From CAZEMR01 sp964513465 (GTDB lineage: Bacteria; Bacteroidota; Ignavibacteria; Kapaibacteriales; UBA2268): 64,000 nt of DNA. Positions within the stretch are counted from its first letter, which is position 1; each line of letters starts with the position of its first letter. Below the pieces are notes generated by a model, which did not search any database, was not told the DNA's origin, and saw nothing but the letters and a program-made list of their open reading frames with translations. The DNA lies in the NCBI GenBank assembly GCA_964513465.1, contig CAZEMR010000001.1:1-64000 (forward strand), written 5' to 3'. Position numbers and translations under genes: made by a program. Shown here piece by piece: positions 1 through 7,286 of the stretch.

Positions 1-2
1 TA

Positions 3-71
3 GGCATATTGATGTACGGCAAAAAGCCCGACCTCAAAGACTTACTTAAATGGGCAAGAATGTCAAAATAG
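3..71 (+). CDS. C-terminal end of an unidentified protein (cut by window edge)
   Basis: Reading from base 3, 22 codons run without a stop to TAG at 69-71. The peptide is basic and contains Lys-Lys-Pro-Asp and Leu-Lys-Trp-Ala-Arg, which looks like a natural helical C-terminus. A strong terminator lies just downstream at 95-127 in the same direction, which supports a real gene ending here. The family cannot be named from so little. Confidence 0.5.
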   Translation, partial: GILMYGKKPDLKDLLKWARMSK

Positions 72-94
72 ATAGATATATATTATTATAAACG

Positions 95-127
95 AGGCAG
101 GCCAATCGCGGCCTGCCTTTTTTTTGG
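95..127 (+). terminator. Rho-independent terminator of the left-edge gene
   Basis: A perfect 9-bp stem (95-103 with 110-118) closes a 6-nt loop and runs into about ten T residues. It lies 24 nt after the stop codon at 69-71. Confidence 0.9.
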
Positions 128-142
128 TTGGGCAATGATTGT

Positions 143-169
143 GGCAACGGGCTAAAGCCCGTTGTTGCC
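143..169. repeat. Palindrome with GGGCTAAAGCCC core
   Basis: A 9-bp perfect inverted repeat (145-153 with 156-164) around a 2-nt spacer. Short palindromes with this core are common dispersed elements in many bacterial genomes. It contributes to a spurious ORF on the minus strand and encodes nothing itself. Confidence 0.6.
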
Positions 170-186
170 GCGCCAGCCGCTTGCCC

Positions 187-268
187 TGTCATTGCTAGGA
201 GCGCAGCGACGAAGCAATCTCTCTTCCGCACGCGCGCTGTCACTGCGAGCTTTAGCGAAGCAGTCTCA
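187..268. repeat. Two tandem REP-like elements (TGTCA-TGCGAG...GAAGCA type)
   Basis: Two diverged copies, at about 188-220 and 237-268, share the pattern GTCAnTGC(G/T)AG...AGCGA(C)GAAGCA(A/G)TCT. Each can fold on itself through TTGC/GCAA-like arms. This element type is scattered through many unrelated genomes and is often wrongly annotated as a small protein containing Arg-Asp-Cys-Phe-Val-Ala. The small minus-strand ORF at 46-243 is that artefact. Confidence 0.7.
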
Positions 269-283
269 CATATTCAAAAATAG

Positions 284-1222
284 CTATCCGCCGATATTTT
301 TGTATGCCTGAAAAATATAATCCTTCGATCTTTCTAAATCCTCCGCCGAAGAGATCGTAAGTTCGAAATCGCCGGTGCCGTAATGCCCTATATTGCTTAC
401 ATCGCGGCCATTTTCGGGTATAATATCCATCTCGCCGGGATTTAATTTCAGATATAAACAGATTTTCTTTTTATAAGTTTGAATACAAACAAAATTCTGG
501 CTGGTTTTGTATGCAATATATTTTTTTTTGGGAATTTCTTGGATTGATGAATCCAGCGAGGTTATGTAATCCCTTATGTTATCGAGAATATCGGTCATTG
601 TAGGCGATAACTTTGCGGTATGCTCTTCGACGGTATAAACAGATATCGTGCCTGTATCGGCAGTTTTGGGACCGGGATTGACTATTTCGGATTTTTTGTC
701 GGATGAATTTATTAAAGGACGATGCGAGGCGCTTCTTTGGCGAAATACCTCCTCGATGGCGAGAATCCCGTTTTCGTACAATTTATATTGCCATAATTCG
801 ATATTTGCGCCCATCACCTGAACTGCATGCAAGTCGTACTTTTTGAATTCCGGGGCAAGACATATCACCCTGACATCACTCCAATCCACTTCGACTTCCG
901 CGCCCAGAGCGGAGTTTGCCGCTATTTTAAAATCGCCCTTATGGTCTATTATCCAATGCAAATAATACAGGCTTTGATTAATCAAATCGGATGATTGAGT
1001 TTTTTTATATTCGATAATTACAGGGTTTTGATCCTCGGAAAGCGCCAGTGTGTCAATTCTGCCGGAGTGGATATTACCGGTCGAAAATTCAGTGGCAATA
1101 AATTGACAACTGAAAATTGTTTCAAGATTATTTTCAACCAGTTTTTGCAGGTCTTTTTCCAGTTTGAATTCGCTCAGACGAATTCTTTTAGCATTTCCAT
1201 TCTCAATTTCGAAAATTGGCAT
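284..1222 (-). CDS. DUF5655 protein with PD-(D/E)xK nuclease-like N-terminus
   Basis: The 312-residue protein has two parts. Residues 1 to about 160 resemble the NucS/DUF91-like restriction-type fold. Asp57 sits in Arg-Ile-Asp-Thr, Glu71-Tyr-Lys73 follows, and Gln83-x3-Tyr87 matches the QxxxY motif of RecB-like nucleases. Residues about 205-308 match the DUF5655 domain. The proposed catalytic Asp, Glu and Lys are all present, so the fold may be an active DNase, but the biological role of the family is not established. The start ATG has AGGA 7 nt upstream. It sits at the end of the minus-strand gene run beside REP-like repeats. A defence or repair role is possible but not shown. Confidence 0.8.
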   Translation of the reverse strand: MPIFEIENGNAKRIRLSEFKLEKDLQKLVENNLETIFSCQFIATEFSTGNIHSGRIDTLALSEDQNPVIIEYKKTQSSDLINQSLYYLHWIIDHKGDFKIAANSALGAEVEVDWSDVRVICLAPEFKKYDLHAVQVMGANIELWQYKLYENGILAIEEVFRQRSASHRPLINSSDKKSEIVNPGPKTADTGTISVYTVEEHTAKLSPTMTDILDNIRDYITSLDSSIQEIPKKKYIAYKTSQNFVCIQTYKKKICLYLKLNPGEMDIIPENGRDVSNIGHYGTGDFELTISSAEDLERSKDYIFQAYKNIGG

Positions 1223-1269
1223 CTTTTATCCTGAAGAATATATATACATTGAATTATTCGGATGTGGTT

Positions 1270-1881
1270 TCACCGTTTCAGCCAGTCTTCGCGGAGCGCC
1301 GAAAGCGCTTCGGGTGATAGCTGTGGCGCGTCGTATTTGCCGGCGGCGGCGCGCTGGCGGAATACTTCGTAGAGGCTGACAGCAGCGGCCACCGAGATGT
1401 TCAGGCTCTGGATCATGCCCACCTGCGGGATCAGGAAGTTGGCGTCGGCAAGCTCGAGCGCGCGTTCGGAGACTCCTTCGTGCTCGTTGCCGAATACGAG
1501 GGCCACCGGTTCATCGAGCCGGAGATCGTATAGCGAGACCGCATCGGCGGACATGTGGGTTGTGTATATTTTTTTGCCCTCGGCGCGGACGGCGGCGAAG
1601 CATTCCTCTACCGAGTCGTAGCGGTGGATGTCGATCCATTTTTTTGCGCTGCCGCTGCTTTTGCGGCCGAGCCTGGGGAATGGCTGATCGCCGTGGTAGA
1701 TAAGGTGGACGTCGATTATGCCGATGGCGTCGCAGCTGCGGAGCACCGCCGAGAGATTGTGGGGGTCGTTGATATTCTCGAGTATGACGGTGACGTCCGG
1801 CTGTCGTTTTTGGATTACTGCGTCGATTTTAATGATTCGTTCTTCCGTGCGTTCGCGTTTATATCCTGATCGTTTTCCCAT
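1270..1881 (-). CDS. trmH: tRNA (guanosine-2'-O-)-methyltransferase, TrmH/SpoU family
   Basis: This SPOUT methyltransferase of 203 residues probably uses S-adenosylmethionine to methylate the ribose of G18 in tRNA. All three family motifs are visible: Asn42 and Arg48 in motif 1, Phe-Gly-Asn-Glu-His-Glu-Gly at 130-136 in motif 2, and Ile-Pro-Gln then Ser-Leu-Asn-Ile-Ser at 151-163 in motif 3. Length fits the short TrmH form. The gene starts 20 nt after the small membrane protein gene ends, so the two are probably cotranscribed. Assignment to G18 rather than another SpoU target is inferred from the overall match. Confidence 0.88.
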   Translation of the reverse strand: MGKRSGYKRERTEERIIKIDAVIQKRQPDVTVILENINDPHNLSAVLRSCDAIGIIDVHLIYHGDQPFPRLGRKSSGSAKKWIDIHRYDSVEECFAAVRAEGKKIYTTHMSADAVSLYDLRLDEPVALVFGNEHEGVSERALELADANFLIPQVGMIQSLNISVAAAVSLYEVFRQRAAAGKYDAPQLSPEALSALREDWLKR

Positions 1882-1901
1882 TTTTCCGATAATAATAAAT
1901 A

Positions 1902-2384
1902 TTAATCAATATTTTCCAGGCGTGCCCGGTCGGCAGGGGCGAGCGCCATTTCGTCGGCCGTTTTCGACGGGGTGGGGCGGATTGAGATATAAAGCAACAG
2001 CGAAAGCATGGCGATTACGAGATGAGCATAATCGCCGGTCAGGAAGAAAGCGATTGCCGCGACCGTGGTTGCGAGCTCGATCGGAGCGTAGCGGGGTACG
2101 ATTGTTTCGCGATAAATCGCAATCTTTTTGGACAAATCGGCCTCGGCCGCGAGCGGGCGGATGCGTTTATTGAAACTGACTATGCTGAACGCGATCAGGG
2201 CGATTGCGATTATCGGCACAATTATATAAAATATGCCGCCGGAATCGGCCAAAAATGCCTCGGTTTCGCCCAATCGAAGTATTGTAAAAAGCAGTACAAA
2301 AATCACCTGCCCGACCAGCAATGCTAAATAGAATTTTTTCTGAAACCGAAAGAAATCAATAAGTTCTTTTGATTTATTTTCCAA
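1902..2384 (-). CDS. Small membrane protein, four predicted TM helices, unknown function
   Basis: A 160-residue protein with a short charged N-terminus, then hydrophobic helices at about 17-38, 48-70, 103-118 and 120-135, and a polar C-tail. No domain is recognised. Translation starts at TTG (2382-2384), with GGAG 6 nt upstream on the coding strand; no ATG lies near. It sits immediately downstream of nuoD (16 nt gap) and upstream of trmH. Position after nuoD does not prove a role in complex I, and the sequence resembles no Nuo subunit that I know. Confidence 0.75.
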   Translation of the reverse strand: MENKSKELIDFFRFQKKFYLALLVGQVIFVLLFTILRLGETEAFLADSGGIFYIIVPIIAIALIAFSIVSFNKRIRPLAAEADLSKKIAIYRETIVPRYAPIELATTVAAIAFFLTGDYAHLVIAMLSLLLYISIRPTPSKTADEMALAPADRARLENID

Positions 2385-2400
2385 AATTTTCTCCGAATTA

Positions 2401-3675
2401 TTACTTATCCGCTTCGCCCATGATCGGATCGATCGAACCGATTATAGCTACAATATCCGCCACCATCGAGCCTTCGGACATATAGCTCAGGCCCTGCAGA
2501 TTGGCCGTCGATGGGCTGCGAATCTTCATTCGCCAGGGGTAGCCGGTGCCGTTGGATACGATGAAAAATCCGAGCTCGCCCTTGGGCGATTCGATTGCGG
2601 TATAGGTTTCGCCGGGTTCTGGCGCCGCGCCGAAATTGACCAGCATAAAGTCGTTGATCAAATCCTCCATCTTTGTGTAGACCTCATCCTTATCCGGAAG
2701 TGAGGTGCGATGGTTGTCGAGCCGGATTTCGCCCTTTGGCATTTTGTCAAGTATCTGATGAATAATATTGATACTCTGCTTCATTTCCTCGATGCGCACG
2801 AGATAGCGCGAGCGCACGTCGCAATCGGGGAATGTAACCACATCGAAATCGAGCTGGTCGTATATCAAATACGGATTATCCCGTCGCAGGTCGCGCGTAA
2901 TGCCGGATCCGCGCAGAGTCGGACCGGTAAGGCCGAGCGATATCGCCTTCTCCGGTGGCATATGACCCACGCCTGCCACGCGGTCGATAAATATGCGGTT
3001 GCGGTTAACGAGCTTTTCGCTGTTGGCGAGTTCGGCCGGGAACTGGAGCGCCCACTGGCGAATTTCCTCGAGCACTTCGTCGGAAATATCATTGGCAACT
3101 CCGCCTATCCTCGAATACGAAGTGGTAAACCGTGCGCCGCAGATGTGCTCGAACAGGTCGTACATCTTCTCGCGTTCGACGAATGTCCATAGCAGCACTG
3201 TCAGCGCGCCGACATCCATACAGGTCGACCCCACAGCCATCAAATGCGACGAAATACGCGCCATTTCGGCCACCAGCACGCGAATCCACTGCGCGCGCTC
3301 CGGAGCCTCGATGCCGAGCGCCTTATCGACGGCCAGAGTGAAAGCCACATTGTTCGACATCGGCGAGAGGTAGTCCAGCCGGTCGGTATGCGGGATGTAT
3401 TCGTGGAAAGTCATATTCTCGGCCATTTTCTCATAGCCGCGATGCAGATAGCCCAGCTCGGGGATGCATTTGATAATGGTCTCGCCGTCGAGCCTGAGCA
3501 GGACCCTCAGCACGCCATGAGTAGCCGGGTGCTGTGGGCCCATATTCAGTATCATATCATTTTCGAGAGGATCCTCGAATATAAGCGAGGCGTCTTTCTC
3601 GGCTAATTCTCTGAGAATTTTGTGCTGACGAATTTTATTAATTCGGTCGATCTCTGCCTGTGATTTGACGTTCAT
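2401..3675 (-). CDS. nuoD: NADH-quinone oxidoreductase subunit D
   Basis: This is the 49-kDa subunit of complex I, which forms the quinone site at the end of the Fe-S chain on the cytoplasmic arm. The 424-residue protein carries the typical MGPQHPATHG start of the family at about 46-55, the Gly-Tyr-Leu-His-Arg-Gly segment near 76, and the C-terminal Gly-Ser-Ile-Asp-Pro-Ile-Met-Gly-Glu signature close to the end. Length is normal. ATG is preceded by GGAG 6 nt upstream. The expected neighbours nuoC and nuoF are missing here. nuoE lies 2.1 kb upstream with two unrelated genes between, so the complex I operon is split. Confidence 0.96.
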   Translation of the reverse strand: MNVKSQAEIDRINKIRQHKILRELAEKDASLIFEDPLENDMILNMGPQHPATHGVLRVLLRLDGETIIKCIPELGYLHRGYEKMAENMTFHEYIPHTDRLDYLSPMSNNVAFTLAVDKALGIEAPERAQWIRVLVAEMARISSHLMAVGSTCMDVGALTVLLWTFVEREKMYDLFEHICGARFTTSYSRIGGVANDISDEVLEEIRQWALQFPAELANSEKLVNRNRIFIDRVAGVGHMPPEKAISLGLTGPTLRGSGITRDLRRDNPYLIYDQLDFDVVTFPDCDVRSRYLVRIEEMKQSINIIHQILDKMPKGEIRLDNHRTSLPDKDEVYTKMEDLINDFMLVNFGAAPEPGETYTAIESPKGELGFFIVSNGTGYPWRMKIRSPSTANLQGLSYMSEGSMVADIVAIIGSIDPIMGEADK

Positions 3676-3762
3676 GTGAACTCCGGAATGAAAACGGAAA
3701 TCTCGAATCAGTATAAAATACGCAACCTCGCGCGTTCAAACAAATGGTTATTGCGATTTTCT

Positions 3763-4800
3763 TTATTTTTCTTCGGAATTCAGAAAATCGAGATAGCGAT
3801 GCTCGGGACGATTTTTCCAATTTCCTTTATGATAGGCATAGGAAACGATCATCGGCATTGCCATTGTCGCCTCGGCGAACACCATCTGTTCGTGCGTGGT
3901 TTCGACCTTGCCCCACGAGCTTGCTTCCTTCAGAGTAGAGCCCGAAAGCCCGCCGTCGCGCTCGTCTGCCACCGTTATCTGGATGGCGTATTTGTGCATA
4001 TCCGCGTCGATGCCGAGGATGTCGGCTGCGACCACGACGTCCTGAGTGAAATTCTTCGGAACTCCGCCACCGATCATTAATATGCCCGTATCGACAGCTT
4101 TGATTTTAATTTTGGTTAATTCAAGAAAATCTTTAGCCGAATCGATCGAGACCATGCCATCCTTTTGGTGGTACTGATGATGCACAAGGCCGAATCCAGC
4201 GCTGCAATCGGAGAATGCCGGCACGAATATCGGCACACCCTTTTCGTAGGCGGTGCGCACAACCGAACCCTCGCCGCGATTGTTGTCCGCCAGCCAGCGG
4301 CCCATTTCCTCGATGAACTCGCGCGAGCTGTAGGGGCCCGGATCGAGGCTGTTGGCGATTTCGGCGGTAGTCATATCGCAGACCCGGAGTTCTTCCTCGT
4401 CGATATATGTATCATAAATGCGGTCTATCATCAGATCGCGCAGCTCGTTATCGTCAACATTCGGAGTGCCTTGGTAATGCTTGAATCCAAGCGCCTCGAG
4501 GAAGTCCTGATCGACGATCACAGCGCCGGTGGATACGATTGCGTCGATCATTTTGTTGTTGATCATATCGACCACGACGTTCTTCAGGCCTGCGCTGAAA
4601 AGCGAGCCCGCAAGCGTCAGTATAACACTGGTCTTGCCGTCGCCGAGCATCATATCATAAATCGTAGCGGCTCGGTGAAGATTACGCGCCTGGAATGCCA
4701 TTTTGCCGTAAGCATCGATAAGCGGTGTTACGTCATGCTTTTTAATATCAATGTGTTCGACTATTCTGTCCTTATTCAGGAAGTCTTTTTTTTCTGCCAT
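3763..4800 (-). CDS. Deoxyhypusine synthase family protein
   Basis: This 345-residue protein belongs to the NAD-dependent deoxyhypusine synthase fold. In eukaryotes and archaea that enzyme transfers the aminobutyl group of spermidine to a lysine of eIF5A/aIF5A. The lysine that forms the enzyme imine is kept in Ser-Ser-Trp-Gly-Lys (about Lys298), and glycine-rich NAD-binding segments are recognisable. Bacteria lack eIF5A, so the substrate is unknown; polyamine transfer (for example homospermidine formation) is one known variant in the fold. The start at 4800 has GGAG upstream; a longer reading frame adds 14 unlikely residues. It lies between the rhomboid-like gene and nuoD. Confidence 0.87.
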   Translation of the reverse strand: MAEKKDFLNKDRIVEHIDIKKHDVTPLIDAYGKMAFQARNLHRAATIYDMMLGDGKTSVILTLAGSLFSAGLKNVVVDMINNKMIDAIVSTGAVIVDQDFLEALGFKHYQGTPNVDDNELRDLMIDRIYDTYIDEEELRVCDMTTAEIANSLDPGPYSSREFIEEMGRWLADNNRGEGSVVRTAYEKGVPIFVPAFSDCSAGFGLVHHQYHQKDGMVSIDSAKDFLELTKIKIKAVDTGILMIGGGVPKNFTQDVVVAADILGIDADMHKYAIQITVADERDGGLSGSTLKEASSWGKVETTHEQMVFAEATMAMPMIVSYAYHKGNWKNRPEHRYLDFLNSEEK

Positions 4801-4909
4801 AAAATGTCTCCATTGGAATAATTTGAATATATATAGATGCAAAAATAATCATATTTTAAATAATTCCCGCCTCGTAACAAACGGAAATCAAAATAAAAAA
4901 AACGGAAAA

Positions 4910-5794
4910 TTATAAATATTTGGAGTATTCTCTGAGGAAATTCAGCTCGTCGCCGGAGAGGGATTCCTTGCCGGATTCGTTAATTTTGTCCAGGATGTCA
5001 TTAAGGCGTTCTTCGTCGATATATCGGTCGCCGGAGGGCCGGATCCGCGTATCCTCGTCGGCATTATAATGATAGCGGCGCAATTCGGTTTCCGATAGTA
5101 TTGCGTGGTGGAGCTCTTCGGGCTGGGGGATGACGGGTTCTTCCTCGATCCTGGCCTTGCGGAAATTAATACGCTGGGCTAGCCGGATTTGCAGATAAGT
5201 CATTAGCGATGCCGCCAGACCGAATGATCCGACCGAGAGCAGGCTTTTGATGTCAACAGACTGGAATTCATATATTCTGAATAATTTAAATCCGCTCCAT
5301 AATGCAAACAATGCCGCCGGAGTGATATAGCTCTTAAGCGGCGGAAGCCGGAATATCTTCAGCCGGTTCTGGACGTTCAGGAGTACAAAAAGCGACATTA
5401 CATATATCGATATGCCCTCCATTCCTTCCAGCGGTATAGAGCTTTTCCAGTATACCAGGGTATGCAGAATTCCGTGAAGGCTGAGCAGCAAAAAAAGCAC
5501 GGTCGAGAACAGCATGTTGCCCATGATGTCCTCAAGCCGAGGCGCAAACAGCAGAAATGCCGCAAGAAACAGAACGGCGCCTTCGATGCTGCCAGGGATG
5601 AAAGGATAGGTGAACAATCGCCAGAATTCGAATTCCTGGACTATCATAGCGGGATTTAGCACAAAAAGTGAATTAAGCTTCCATCCCATCAGATAGTTGA
5701 TCAGATACAGGCATCCGGTGACCACAAGGAATATCCTCGAGAAACTCGTTGCCGGTCGGCTGCCGTTAATATTTTTGATAAATGAATGCTTCAA
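4910..5794 (-). CDS. Rhomboid-like membrane protein, probably catalytically dead, with DUF6576 C-terminus
   Basis: The 294-residue protein has about six hydrophobic helices between residues 20 and 205, and the Phe-Trp-Arg-Leu-Phe-Thr-Tyr-Pro-Phe segment (near 57-65) typical of rhomboids. The catalytic pair is not convincing. The TM4 motif reads Gly-Ile-Ser-Ile rather than Gly-x-Ser-Gly, and the last helix has Val-Gly-Ser-Phe-Gly where active rhomboids have a His before the glycines. The C-terminal 45 residues, with the Ile-Leu-Asp-Lys-Ile...Gly-Lys-Glu-Ser-Leu pattern, match DUF6576, which often follows rhomboids in Bacteroidota. The start is TTG, 15 nt after nuoE, with no clear Shine-Dalgarno sequence. 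A chaperone-like role is inferred only by analogy with other pseudo-rhomboids. Confidence 0.8.
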   Translation of the reverse strand: MKHSFIKNINGSRPATSFSRIFLVVTGCLYLINYLMGWKLNSLFVLNPAMIVQEFEFWRLFTYPFIPGSIEGAVLFLAAFLLFAPRLEDIMGNMLFSTVLFLLLSLHGILHTLVYWKSSIPLEGMEGISIYVMSLFVLLNVQNRLKIFRLPPLKSYITPAALFALWSGFKLFRIYEFQSVDIKSLLSVGSFGLAASLMTYLQIRLAQRINFRKARIEEEPVIPQPEELHHAILSETELRRYHYNADEDTRIRPSGDRYIDEERLNDILDKINESGKESLSGDELNFLREYSKYL

Positions 5795-5809
5795 TTTGCT
5801 GAATACCCG

Positions 5810-6289
5810 TTATTTAAGTGAATCGATCAGTTCGTCCACTTTATTTATATCGACATTTTCGTAATAATCTTCATTGATTGCTATCATCGGCGCTCCGCCG
5901 CATGCGCCCATGCACTCGACTTCCTCGAGTGAAAATACGCCGTCGTCGGAGACTTCGTTGTGGCCCACTCCGAGCCGTTCGCTGACGTGATGGAATATCT
6001 CCTCGCCAAGATTCAGCATGCAAGAGACGTTAGTGCACACCTGGATATGATACCTGCCCATCGGCTTTTTGAAATACATCGTGTAAAAAGTCGCCACGCC
6101 CTCTACATGCGCCACCGAGAGCCCTAAAAGTTCGGCGCAATATTTCATGACGTCCTTCGAGAGCCATCCGAATTTTTTCTGAGCCATCCACAGCACAGGC
6201 ATGATTGCGGCCTGAGATTCCGGATATTTTTTCTTTATACTATCGATTTTTTCGAGTTCTTCTGGTGAAAACTGAATTTCCATATGCAT
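5810..6289 (-). CDS. nuoE: NADH-quinone oxidoreductase subunit E
   Basis: This is the 24-kDa subunit of complex I, a thioredoxin-like protein that holds a [2Fe-2S] cluster next to the NADH-oxidising NuoF. The 159-residue sequence shows the family layout: an N-terminal helical part, Gly-Val-Ala-Thr-Phe-Tyr-Thr-Met-Tyr-Phe near 60-70, then four cluster cysteines, two in Cys-Thr-Asn-Val-Ser-Cys and two in Glu-Cys-Met-Gly-Ala-Cys. Two in-frame ATGs lie 6 nt apart (6289 and 6283), with AGGAG 4 and 10 nt upstream, so either may be used. The gene is separated from nuoD, and nuoF is outside the window. Confidence 0.95.
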   Translation of the reverse strand: MHMEIQFSPEELEKIDSIKKKYPESQAAIMPVLWMAQKKFGWLSKDVMKYCAELLGLSVAHVEGVATFYTMYFKKPMGRYHIQVCTNVSCMLNLGEEIFHHVSERLGVGHNEVSDDGVFSLEEVECMGACGGAPMIAINEDYYENVDINKVDELIDSLK

Positions 6290-6315
6290 TTCTCTCCTGA
6301 ACCGACGGAAAAATT

Positions 6316-6358
6316 TAATATAAAATCAAGAAGTTAATTTAATAAAAATTTTATATTA
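6316..6358. repeat. AT-only inverted repeat between hpnD and nuoE
   Basis: Eleven-base arms, TAATATAAAAT (6316-6326) and ATTTTATATTA (6348-6358), are perfect complements separated by 21 nt. A stem made only of A and T is too weak to be a convincing terminator. It could be a protein-binding site or chance in an AT-rich spacer. Confidence 0.4.
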
Positions 6359-6370
6359 ATAAAATATAAA

Positions 6371-7282
6371 TTATCGTTTGTGCTTCTTCAAACGCTTGAC
6401 GAACATCCCGATAGAAAGCCAGTGCTTGAGTGTGATCATCAGCTTGTGCATGCGAGATACCCGGATTTTTCGTTTGAATACATTGAAATCATTCAATTCG
6501 ATTTTTTCTAAAAGCCGGTAATAAATTGCGTCCATTACTTCGGCGGCGAGAATATTCTGGCGTTCGTCAGGTCTGAGCGAAGTCCGCGCCTTGTGGTAAT
6601 ACTCCCGCACCCGGCGGGTCTGGAATCGCATCAGCTCGACGAAGTTCTCGTTATAAACTTCGTTAATCAGGTCTTCCTCTGAATATCCGAACCGGCGCAT
6701 ATCCTCCTGCGGCATATAGATATAGCCGCGGTCTTTGTCGATTTTAATGTCGCGCAATATATTAGTCAGTTGCAGCGCATAACCGAGATTGACAGCATAA
6801 TTTTTGGTTTCCTCATATTTATATCCGAATATTTCGATGCTGATCAGTCCGACCACGCTGGCTACCGAATAGCAGTATTCTTTGAGCTCTTCGAATGTTT
6901 CGTAGCGGTTTTGCATCAGATCGCGGCGGCATCCATCGATCAGAGTTGTAAAATACTGGCGGGGAATATCGAACCGCTGGATCACTTTCTGGAATGGCCG
7001 TAGCAGAGGGCTTCTCAGCCGGCCATCATAAATTTTTTCGAGTTCGCGTTCCCACCACTCAAGGCGCTGCATTTTGTATTCTGCGGCGGCCTGGCTGGGA
7101 GTGGGGGTGCTGTCCACAATATCGTCGATATAACTGCAAAAAGCGTAAACGGAATGGATTGCGCTGCGTTCCTCTTTGGGGAGCAACGTAAAAGAATACA
7201 GGAAGTTCGACTTCTCCGTTTCCGGAGGAGCCACATTTTCGTAGTTTGCCAGTTCCTGTTGGGTAATTATATCCATAATCAT
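6371..7282 (-). CDS. hpnD: Presqualene diphosphate synthase, HpnD-like
   Basis: A squalene/phytoene synthase family enzyme of 303 residues. HpnD condenses two farnesyl diphosphates to presqualene diphosphate, and partner enzymes carry this on to squalene for hopanoids or carotenoids. The first Asp-rich motif is Asp-Asp-Ile-Val-Asp (53-57), and the second is Arg-Asp-Ile-Lys-Ile-Asp-Lys-Asp-Arg-Gly near 180. The ATG lies 4 nt after the hpnC stop without a Shine-Dalgarno sequence, which suggests translational coupling. Calling it HpnD rather than plain phytoene synthase rests on its pairing with an HpnC-like gene. Confidence 0.85.
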   Translation of the reverse strand: MIMDIITQQELANYENVAPPETEKSNFLYSFTLLPKEERSAIHSVYAFCSYIDDIVDSTPTPSQAAAEYKMQRLEWWERELEKIYDGRLRSPLLRPFQKVIQRFDIPRQYFTTLIDGCRRDLMQNRYETFEELKEYCYSVASVVGLISIEIFGYKYEETKNYAVNLGYALQLTNILRDIKIDKDRGYIYMPQEDMRRFGYSEEDLINEVYNENFVELMRFQTRRVREYYHKARTSLRPDERQNILAAEVMDAIYYRLLEKIELNDFNVFKRKIRVSRMHKLMITLKHWLSIGMFVKRLKKHKR

Positions 7283-7286
7283 TTAA

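Noticed and set aside
46..243. 65-residue minus-strand ORF containing Arg-Asp-Cys-Phe-Val-Ala
   Set aside because: It is the known false translation of REP-like repeats and crosses a terminator.
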